This document shows, in pieces, positions 57,402-64,000 of a stretch of DNA of 64,000 nucleotides (position 1 is the stretch's first letter; each line of letters opens with the position of its first letter). The DNA comes from Roseibium aggregatum (GTDB lineage: Bacteria; Pseudomonadota; Alphaproteobacteria; Rhizobiales; Stappiaceae): NCBI RefSeq assembly GCF_017309185.1, contig NZ_JAEKJZ010000001.1:2046001-2110000 (forward strand). The letters run 5' to 3'. The notes under the pieces are model-generated. The model made no database searches. It saw only the letters and a list, made by a program, of their open reading frames with translations, and was not told where the DNA came from. Made by a program: the position numbers and the translations under genes.

Positions 57402-58262
57402 ATGCCTCCCAGCATCGAACTGACCATAGACCGCTTTGTCTCTCCCAACCCGCCCAAAGCCACGCATCTGATCGCGACGATTTACGGCGATGTCGTCGAG
57501 CCGAGAGGTGGCTCCATCTGGATGGGCGACCTGATCAGTCTTTGCGCGGGGTTTGCCGTGAATGAGTCCCTTGCAAGACGGGCGGTTTCGCGTCTCGTTT
57601 CCCAGGGGCAGCTCGTCGGGTACAGAGAGGGACGCCGAAGCTTCTATGCGCTGACCCCGGAAGCGGGGACCGAATACAGGCACGCAGCGGAAGTCCTATA
57701 CGGTGAAGAGGACGGTGAAAGCGAGTGGATCATCGCCCATTGTCCGGAATGGAAGGCACAAGAGGATCTCAGGCGACAGGGCTTCGTTTCGCTGGGGGGC
57801 GACGTCTTCGTGGGATCAGACCGTCCGGGCCGCCGAATCGGCGGAACCGCATTCCGCGCCTCGCCGCTGGAACCTGAAAGCGAGGCCCTAAAGGCGCTGG
57901 CCTTTGACGCCTACGATCTTGAAACGCTCAGCCGCGACTACGCGGCATTCATCCGGCAGTTCGAGCCTTTGAAAACCCAGTTTCCGAAGAAGCTTGCGGG
58001 GGCGCCGGCCTTGGTTTACCGGGTGGCGCTCGTTCACGCGTATCGTGCCGTTCGTTTGAGGGATCCGCGCTTGCCGGTATCCGTTTTGCCCGTGGAATGG
58101 CCGGGAACCGTCGCGCGGGCCCTGTTTTGCGAGCTGTATCGCGCATTGTCGGGCGCCGCTGACGAATATATCTGTCGGCACTTTTTGAATCGGGACGGTC
58201 CGATGGAAAGAACCACCGAGGCGGTGTCCGCACGCCTGAAGTCCCTGGAACCCCTACGGTAG
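57402..58262 (+). CDS. paaX: PaaX family transcriptional regulator
   Basis: A 286-residue regulator of the PaaX family, which represses phenylacetate degradation genes and is relieved by phenylacetyl-CoA. The N-terminal winged helix has PKATHLIATIYGDVVEPRGGSIWMGDLI, FAVNESLARRAVSRLVSQGQL and REGRRSFYALT; the C-terminal PaaX_C domain ends RVALVHAYRAVRLRDPRLPVSVLP with EWPGTVARALFCELYR. The frame opens with TTG 57372; ATG 57402 is preferred but has a weak ribosome site. No paa genes lie nearby, so the regulated genes are elsewhere or differ. Confidence 0.88.
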   Translation: MPPSIELTIDRFVSPNPPKATHLIATIYGDVVEPRGGSIWMGDLISLCAGFAVNESLARRAVSRLVSQGQLVGYREGRRSFYALTPEAGTEYRHAAEVLYGEEDGESEWIIAHCPEWKAQEDLRRQGFVSLGGDVFVGSDRPGRRIGGTAFRASPLEPESEALKALAFDAYDLETLSRDYAAFIRQFEPLKTQFPKKLAGAPALVYRVALVHAYRAVRLRDPRLPVSVLPVEWPGTVARALFCELYRALSGAADEYICRHFLNRDGPMERTTEAVSARLKSLEPLR

Positions 58263-58386
58263 TTCTGCCATAGGTAACTATCTGTACTAAAAGTTTTATT
58301 TCTTCAAAATGGCGCGCCGATTCAGTGGATCTTTACTTTGATGCGCCAATGATGACTGGAAAGAACCAGATCATCGATCGCGTATA

Positions 58387-59706
58387 ATGTTCACTCGAAA
58401 ACCCGCTGCAGACGACACCTCGCTGGATATGCCTCTCGAACTTGAGGAGGGGCCACCGCCGGTTGCCTACCGTCAGGCCTTGCGCATCCTGTCTGTCGGC
58501 ACGGTTGTCTTTCTCGCATGGGCGGCGGTCGGTCAGGTGCGTGAAGTCGCCAAGGCGACAGGCGAAATCGTTCCGGCGGGAAAGGTTCAGACCGTCGGGC
58601 ATCTCGAAGGCGGGCTCGTCGCGGAAATTCTCGTTCAGGAAGGACAGCTTGTCGAGGCGGGGGCTCCGCTGGTGCGCCTTCAGGAGACGGCAGCCTCCAG
58701 CGATCTCGAAAAGGTTCAGACCCGCCTGAGGTTTTTGGCAGGCGAAGAACAACGTCTGGCCACGAGAGGGGCAGGGACAGGTCCCTCCGGACTTCGCCTC
58801 AGTGGCGGTGTGAGCTTCAGCGAAGCGCAGCAGGCGGCTCTGACTGCGCAGCAAAAAGCACTCGAGCAAGAACAGCAGGCGCTCAAGGCACGGATAAATG
58901 AAAAAGAGGTCGAACTGGCGAGCCTTGTCGAGCGTGTGTCCCTGCAGGAAACACAGCTCGAAATAGAAAACGAAAAATATGAAATCCAGCAGAACCTGCT
59001 GAAACAGGGCTATTCCTCGAAACGGCGTTATCTCGATGCCAAATCTTCCCTGCAAACCGCTCAGAGCCAGTTGAGTGAACTGGTGGGCATGCAGGGACAG
59101 GCGGAAGCTCAGTTGGCCGAGGCGAAGGCGGGCCTCGAACGATCAATTGCCGTTGCCGAGGAAGAACTCGCCGAAGAGCGCAGCCGGGTGGTACAGGAGC
59201 GCAACGAGCTGACCTTTGAGGCCGAAAAGCAAAGGGACCGGTTCGAACGGCTTTTTGTGCGGTCGCCGGTCAGCGGCCATATCAAGGCGCTCAACTTGAA
59301 AGGGACGGGAAGTGTCGTCGCTCCGGGGGAAGTAGTTGCCGAGATTGTTCCAAGCGACAGCCATCTTGTAGCCGAGGTGCGGATCTCACCGAGAGATATC
59401 GGCCATATCGAGGTTGGCGACCAGGCGGAGATTGCGATAACCACCTTCGATCCGAATATTCAGGGTACGCTCACGGGGGAGGTTTCGGTGCTGTCCGCCT
59501 CGAGTTTCCGCGACGAATACGGCAATTATTTCTTCAAGGCGACGATACCGCTGACCACCAACCGGATCGGCCACGGAAGCCAGGCCGAGACGATTTCTCC
59601 CGGCATGGTCGTGGATGCAAAGATCGTCACCGGTTCCAAATCCGTTCTCCAGTATCTTCTGAAGCCCGTCACGAGAGCGATCGGCGATCCGCTCAGCGAA
59701 CGGTAG
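58387..59706 (+). CDS. HlyD family type I secretion periplasmic adaptor
   Basis: A 439-residue membrane-fusion protein joining an ABC exporter to TolC. One N-terminal membrane helix (about residues 31-50, ILSVGTVVFLAWAAVGQV). Then the first lipoyl half VGHLEGGLVAEILVQEG, a long coiled coil (about 95-290), the second lipoyl half LFVRSPVSGHIKALNLKG and the beta-barrel with GEVVAEIVPSDSHLVAEV and ISPGMVVDAKIVTG. The C-terminus SVLQYLLKPVTRAIGDPLSER is typical of HlyD/PrtE. No ABC ATPase is adjacent on either side. The gene converges with the giant RTX protein gene, a probable substrate of the same system. Confidence 0.93.
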   Translation: MFTRKPAADDTSLDMPLELEEGPPPVAYRQALRILSVGTVVFLAWAAVGQVREVAKATGEIVPAGKVQTVGHLEGGLVAEILVQEGQLVEAGAPLVRLQETAASSDLEKVQTRLRFLAGEEQRLATRGAGTGPSGLRLSGGVSFSEAQQAALTAQQKALEQEQQALKARINEKEVELASLVERVSLQETQLEIENEKYEIQQNLLKQGYSSKRRYLDAKSSLQTAQSQLSELVGMQGQAEAQLAEAKAGLERSIAVAEEELAEERSRVVQERNELTFEAEKQRDRFERLFVRSPVSGHIKALNLKGTGSVVAPGEVVAEIVPSDSHLVAEVRISPRDIGHIEVGDQAEIAITTFDPNIQGTLTGEVSVLSASSFRDEYGNYFFKATIPLTTNRIGHGSQAETISPGMVVDAKIVTGSKSVLQYLLKPVTRAIGDPLSER

Positions 59707-60033
59707 AACCGGAAAATGCACCGTTGGTGTTTTCCGGCCTGACAAACACGCCCGCCGACCGTGCGAAGCTGAGATTGGCGCCCCCCTCGGGGTCATTCCT
59801 GACAGAGCGCCGCAAAGCGGCATTGCGTGAGCCGGAATCCGGCTGTCGCGGTGAACAAGGGCGAGCATCGATTTGTAGTCATCGGCCTTGAATTCACAAC
59901 ATCCTGCCAATCTCCGGATAGCGGATCTGCACCCGACTTACGCCTCGCTTTTCTAGACAATCTGTACGTGTGGCTGTTGGCGAACTCGGCCAAGCCGTCT
60001 GTGCCGGGCGTTTTCTGGAAAAAGGATAAGGCC
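59707..60033. other. Intergenic region between convergent hlyD-like and RTX genes, with hairpin
   Basis: 327 bases without a supported gene. At 59709-59737 CCGGAAAA and TTTTCCGG form an 8-bp stem extended inward by CACC/GGTG, a likely end-of-transcript hairpin for the HlyD-type gene, though no T-run follows. Confidence 0.55.
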
Positions 60034-63000
60034 TTACCAGCGAATTTCCTCGACGTCGCTAAAGGTGACGCGGCTTCCGTCAGAGAAATCGATATAGCCG
60101 TCAGCGTCCTGAGAAAGATCGATCTCTCCGTTGATCGCGTCGACATGGTGTATCGATCCGCTGGTGACGGTCACGGTCCAATCCGTCCCAAACTCCCCGG
60201 CAGATTCCGTCCCGGTATAACCTCCGAGGTCGATCACGTCCGTCCACGAGGCGCCGATACCTGCGTTGACCGTATCGTTGCCATCGCCGAGCCCGTAATA
60301 AATCAGGTCGGAGCCATCACCGCCAATGAGAATGTCGTCGCCTGTCTGACCGACAAGAATATCGTCACCTGAGCCGGAAACCAGGAGGTCGTTGCCTTCA
60401 CCACCGGCGAGAATATCATTGTCGCCTTCACCATACAGCGTATCGTTTCCGCTTCCCCCGAGCATGAAGTCATTGCCGCCGCCGCCATAGATCGTGTCGT
60501 TCCCTGCACCGCCGTCCAGATAGTTGTTGTCGTTATTGGGCTGGGTGCCGACTTCGTCGTCGATGAAGTCGTCGCCACCTCCACCATAAACAGTATCCGC
60601 GCCGGTTCCGTAAATGACAGTGTCGTTGCCGTCCCCACCGTAGATCATATCGTCGCCCGCACCAGAATAGATCGTGCTGCCGTCGTCATGGGCCGTAATG
60701 GTATCGGCGCTGTCATGTCCGGTAATCGTCGTTTCGGCGACGCCCGTATCGGTAAACGTGGTCTCGCCGTCTTTCATCTGATAGTCCTCTACGACGTCAG
60801 AAACGGCGATCGAAAAGGTCTCCTGTGCCGTGGAACCATCCGAAGACGTTGCGGTCACGGTCAGGGAAACGGACGGTTCGCTTTCATAATCGAACGTCGC
60901 CCCGGCAGCGACCGTGACGACACCATTGGCATCCACCGCAAACCTGCTATCGGACACCGTGTAACTCACCGTGTCTGAAACGTCGTTGTCCGTCGCATAA
61001 GCGGTGAGGCCGACTGCGGTGCCTTCGGCCGCGTTTTCAGCGACCGCGTTTACCGTCGCCTCCGCGTCCACCAGCGCAGATACGCTTGTCTCGTTCACAT
61101 CCGAGACGCCAATCGTGTAGGTCTCCGTGCTCGTCGAGCCATCCGAAGAAGTCGCTGTTACGATAACATCGATCGTGGCTTCGGTTTCCGCGTCGAAAGC
61201 TGCGCCGGATGCGACGGTCACGACACCGTTGTCATCTACGGCGAAGCGGCTGTCGTCGACCGAATAACTGACAGTATCGCTCACATCGGCATCTGTGGCC
61301 AGTGCGGTGATACCGACCTCGGTTCCAGTGGCTGCATCTTCGGCGATTATGTTGCCTGTGGCGTTCGTGTCGGAAACGGGGGAAACCGCGGTTTCATTCA
61401 CATCGGTGACGGAGATTGTGTAGGTCTCTTGCGAGCTGGACCCATCGGAAGAAGTTGCTGTAACGGTGACGTCTATGGAGGCTTCGGTTTCCGCATCGAA
61501 AGACGCTCCGGAAGCAACGGTGACGACGCCGTTCCCATCGACGGCGAAGCGGTTGTCATCGACGGAGTAGGAAACTGTATCGGATGTATTGCCATCCTCT
61601 GCCAGAACCGTGACCCCGGTAGCCGCCCCCTCGGCCGCGTTTTCCGCGATGGAATTCGCTGTTTCGTCCGTGTCGCTGATCGCGCCTATATCTTGCGCGA
61701 TCAAATCGCCCGCAAGAACATCGCCATCGGCAAAACGGAAATTTTCGACATTCACGACCGTGTCGGTTCCGTCCGGGGATCCGTCCCTGTTGTCGGTCAC
61801 CGTGAAAACGCCAGCGTTTTCCGTGATTGTGTAATCCGAGAAATTCCCCGAATAGACAGCGGTATCGGTTCCCAGTCCCCCATCAATCGTGTCGTCGCCG
61901 GCGCCGCCACTCAGCGTATCGTCTCCAGGGATATCTTCAGAGGAGCTGACAAACTCCGAGGTGAACAGATCCTGTGCACTGCCGCCTGGAGGTGTGACTG
62001 TCGCTTCAAGCGTCTCGGTGCCGGCATTTTCCCAGTACCGGACTTCGATCGTGTAGATTTCACCGGCGTCCAGGTCGGCTTCCGCCCATCTGGTCGTTGC
62101 GGACTGATCGTGATCGTTGTCGAGATGGTCGCTTTCGTTGCCATAGGAATCCGTGAAGGTCACCAGATTTCCGTTGGAATCGTAGATCCGGATTGTCGAA
62201 CCATCGTCGGAGCGCGTCGAAAAGCGATAGGTGCCGCCGTCGGTCGCGGTAAAATTGGACGTCAGAATGACGCCGAAGTCGTCCTGATTGTCGGTGGAAC
62301 CTCTCGCGGTCGTAATCAGGGCATTAACGTCGACGGCATCGGTCGTGCCTTCATCGATCATCGACCCGCTTTCGATGTCGCCCGCCTGTCCGGAGGCATA
62401 ACTGAAATCGTGATCGTAAACCTGATAATGCCAGGTTCCGTTGGTTGACTGGGCCTCTCCGTAAAGCGTGTCGTTGCCGTCGCCTCCTGAAACGGTATCG
62501 TCGCCGGATCCTCCAGACAGCGTGTCGTTCGCGGATCCACCGGAGATGTCGTCGTTCCCCGAGGCTCCGTCGATGGTCGCGCCGTCGTCGTGGCCTGTAA
62601 TGGTGTCGTCGCCGGTTCCGCCCGTGATCGTTGTTTCCGCAACGCCGCTGTCCGTGAAGGACTGGCCCCCGTCGTCTAGCTGATAGTCTTCAGCAACGTC
62701 GGATACGGAAACCGTGAATGTCTCCTGGGAGGTCGATCCATCGGAAGAGGTCGCCGTGACGATCAGCGAGATTGACGGTTCACTTTCATAGTCGAAGGTT
62801 GCGCCATCTGCGACGGTGACGACGCCGTTTGCATCGACGGTGAAGCGGTTGTCGTCGACGGTGTAGCCGACGGTGTCGGTGACATCGGCGTCGGTGGCGA
62901 GCGCGGTGATGCCAACTGTTGTGCCCGAGGATGCATCCTCGGCGATTGTGTTGTCCGTGGCGTCCGTATCGGAAACGGCAGACACGGCGCTTTCGTTGAC

Positions 63001-64000
63001 GTCTGACACGGAGATTGTGAAAGTCTCTTGCGAGGTGGAACCATCGGAAGAGGTGGCCGTCACGGTGACGTCGATAGAGCCTTCGGTCTCTGCATCGAAG
63101 ATTGCTCCGTCGGCAACGGTGACAACGCCGTTCGCATCGACGGTGAACCGGTTGTCGTCGATGGTGTAGCTAACGGTGTCGGTGACATCGGCATCGGTGG
63201 CAAGCGCGGTGATGCCAACTGTTGTGCCCGAGGATGCATCTTCGGCAATGGTGTTGTCCGTGGCATCCGTGTCAGAGACGGACGAGACGGCGGATTCATT
63301 GACGTCGGAGACGGAGATGGTGAAGGTCTCCTGGGAGGTGGAGCCATCGGAAGAGGTCGCCGTCACGGTGACGTCGATGGAGCCTTCGGTCTCGGCATCG
63401 AAGCTTGCTCCGTCGGCAACGGTGACAACGCCGTTCGCATCGACGCTGAAGCGGTTGTCGTCGACGGTGTAGCTGACGGTGTCGGTGACATCGGCATCGG
63501 TGGCAAGCGCGGTGATGCCAACTGTTGTGCCCGAGGATGCATCCTCGGCGATTGTGTTGTCCGTGGCGTCCGTATCGGAAACGGCAGAAACAACGGACTC
63601 GTTCACATCTGAGACGGAGATGGTGAAGGTCTCTTGCGAGGTGGAGCCATCGGACGAAGTCGCCGTGACGGTGACGTCGATGGAGCCTTCGGTCTCGGCG
63701 TCGAACGAGGCGCCGTCAGCAACGGTGACGACCCCGTTCGCATCCACGCTGAAGCGGCTGTCGTCAACGGTGTAGCTGACGGTATCGGTGACATCGGCGT
63801 CGGTGGCGAGCGCGGTGATGCCGACCTCGGTTCCTCCGGCTGCGTCCTCGGCAATGGTGTTGTCCGAAGCGTCCGTATCTAAAACGGCGGAAACGGCGCT
63901 TTCGTTGACGTCTGACACCGAGATTGTGAAGGTCTCTTGCGAGGTGGAGCCATCGGAAGAGGTGGCCGTCACGGTGACGTCGATAGAGCCTTCGGTCTCT
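60034..64000 (-). CDS. Giant cadherin-repeat / PA14 / RTX secreted protein, C-terminal part
   Basis: The last 1,322 or so residues of a type I-secreted adhesin-like protein; the frame stays open at base 64000, so the start is outside and the GTG at 63972 is internal. Order, N to C: four full and one partial cadherin-like repeats of about 101 residues; RTX nonapeptides (GGSGDDTVSGGDGNDTL); a PA14 domain (about 61940-62440) starting TWHYQVYDHDFSY; a DGTDTVVNVENFRFADG motif; three more cadherin-like repeats; a larger RTX block (about 60290-60735, e.g. GGAGNDTIYGGGGNDFM); and a C-terminal region ending IDFSDGSRVTFSDVEEIRW. RTX repeats bind calcium after secretion through HlyD/TolC-type machinery. 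Likely role: cell-surface or matrix adhesion (inference). Confidence 0.93.
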   Translation of the reverse strand, partial: ETEGSIDVTVTATSSDGSTSQETFTISVSDVNESAVSAVLDTDASDNTIAEDAAGGTEVGITALATDADVTDTVSYTVDDSRFSVDANGVVTVADGASFDAETEGSIDVTVTATSSDGSTSQETFTISVSDVNESVVSAVSDTDATDNTIAEDASSGTTVGITALATDADVTDTVSYTVDDNRFSVDANGVVTVADGASFDAETEGSIDVTVTATSSDGSTSQETFTISVSDVNESAVSSVSDTDATDNTIAEDASSGTTVGITALATDADVTDTVSYTIDDNRFTVDANGVVTVADGAIFDAETEGSIDVTVTATSSDGSTSQETFTISVSDVNESAVSAVSDTDATDNTIAEDASSGTTVGITALATDADVTDTVGYTVDDNRFTVDANGVVTVADGATFDYESEPSISLIVTATSSDGSTSQETFTVSVSDVAEDYQLDDGGQSFTDSGVAETTITGGTGDDTITGHDDGATIDGASGNDDISGGSANDTLSGGSGDDTVSGGDGNDTLYGEAQSTNGTWHYQVYDHDFSYASGQAGDIESGSMIDEGTTDAVDVNALITTARGSTDNQDDFGVILTSNFTATDGGTYRFSTRSDDGSTIRIYDSNGNLVTFTDSYGNESDHLDNDHDQSATTRWAEADLDAGEIYTIEVRYWENAGTETLEATVTPPGGSAQDLFTSEFVSSSEDIPGDDTLSGGAGDDTIDGGLGTDTAVYSGNFSDYTITENAGVFTVTDNRDGSPDGTDTVVNVENFRFADGDVLAGDLIAQDIGAISDTDETANSIAENAAEGAATGVTVLAEDGNTSDTVSYSVDDNRFAVDGNGVVTVASGASFDAETEASIDVTVTATSSDGSSSQETYTISVTDVNETAVSPVSDTNATGNIIAEDAATGTEVGITALATDADVSDTVSYSVDDSRFAVDDNGVVTVASGAAFDAETEATIDVIVTATSSDGSTSTETYTIGVSDVNETSVSALVDAEATVNAVAENAAEGTAVGLTAYATDNDVSDTVSYTVSDSRFAVDANGVVTVAAGATFDYESEPSVSLTVTATSSDGSTAQETFSIAVSDVVEDYQMKDGETTFTDTGVAETTITGHDSADTITAHDDGSTIYSGAGDDMIYGGDGNDTVIYGTGADTVYGGGGDDFIDDEVGTQPNNDNNYLDGGAGNDTIYGGGGNDFMLGGSGNDTLYGEGDNDILAGGEGNDLLVSGSGDDILVGQTGDDILIGGDGSDLIYYGLGDGNDTVNAGIGASWTDVIDLGGYTGTESAGEFGTDWTVTVTSGSIHHVDAINGEIDLSQDADGYIDFSDGSRVTFSDVEEIRW
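60783..61690 (-). repeat. Second block of cadherin-like repeats (block 2)
   Basis: Three diverged units of about 100 residues, again ending with the variant FDYESEPSVSL and then VSDVVEDYQMKDGE and GVAETTITG, so the end of block 1 and the end of block 2 share one module. Confidence 0.85.
62690..64000 (-). repeat. Tandem 303-bp repeats encoding cadherin-like domains (block 1)
   Basis: Four full units and one partial, in step of exactly 303 bases (e.g. the same sequence starting near 62879, 63182, 63485 and 63788). Adjacent units are nearly identical in DNA, which points to recent duplication. Unit core: VTVADGASFDAETEGSIDVT. The last unit changes to FDYESEPSISL. Confidence 0.9.

Noticed and set aside
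62873..63775. Several 98-codon plus-strand frames repeating every 303 bases
   Set aside because: They are antisense shadows of the cadherin repeats and show the same period.
63972..63972. GTG at 63972 as start of the RTX protein
   Set aside because: The codons before it, up to base 64000, continue the repeat sequence (ETEGSIDVTV), so it is internal.
62690..64000. CRISPR-like regular repeats
   Set aside because: The 303-base units are protein-coding in one frame and encode cadherin-like domains; there are no short repeats with unique spacers.

Overview
The window is high-GC, densely packed chromosomal DNA from an alphaproteobacterium, most likely of the Rhizobiales (Hyphomicrobiales). The evidence is conserved gene order and lineage-typical genes: tolC-popZ-valS, one long suf operon, SPOR protein-nagZ-scpA-scpB-tatABC-serS-surE-pcm, yajC-secD-secF followed by NDUFAF3- and NDUFAF6-like genes, a periplasmic ExoR regulator, an Irr-type iron control element, a CtrA-type site and DUF1127 proteins. 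A marine Stappiaceae-like genus (Roseibium/Labrenzia group) fits, but this is inference. I saw no insertion sequence, prophage, tRNA, rRNA or CRISPR array.

Layout. 1-7.2 kb: end of a TolC-type channel, PopZ, ValS, a DUF2155 protein, a GNAT acetyltransferase and an alpha/beta hydrolase. 7.3-15.0 kb: the SUF iron-sulfur assembly operon (cysteine desulfurase, sufB, small membrane ORF(s), sufC, sufD, sufS, sufT-like, sufA) behind a near-palindromic Irr-box candidate. 15.1-25.3 kb: tenA, a diguanylate cyclase with a perfect CtrA-type box upstream, an RhlE-type helicase, parE, exoR, a small secreted cysteine protein, xthA, erpA and dgt. 25.4-41 kb: argS, SPOR protein, an esterase, nagZ, scpAB, an orphan ABC ATPase, tatABC, serS, surE, pcm and an NlpD-like lipoprotein. 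41-48 kb: a DUF815 ATPase, yajC-secD-secF, two complex I assembly-factor homologues and trmFO. 48.0-48.9 kb: two DUF1127 mini-genes, each followed by tandem hairpins carrying CCTCCTCCC. 49-58 kb: uvrA/ssb, an L,D-transpeptidase, znuA with a Zur-box candidate and a PaaX regulator. 58.4-64 kb: an HlyD-type adaptor and the C-terminal 1,322 or so residues of a giant cadherin/PA14/RTX protein that runs off the window.

Most genes are housekeeping: translation (valS, argS, serS, trmFO), Fe-S assembly, chromosome segregation and repair (scpAB, parE, uvrA, ssb, xthA, dgt), export (tat, sec) and envelope remodelling (nagZ, SPOR, LytM factor, L,D-transpeptidase). The most unusual part is the tandemly duplicated DUF1127-plus-hairpin locus. 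It resembles the CcaF1/CcsR arrangement of Rhodobacter and the cuckoo RNA family of alphaproteobacteria. The second notable part is the RTX adhesin-like protein, with near-identical 303-bp repeats and a higher-order duplicated module.
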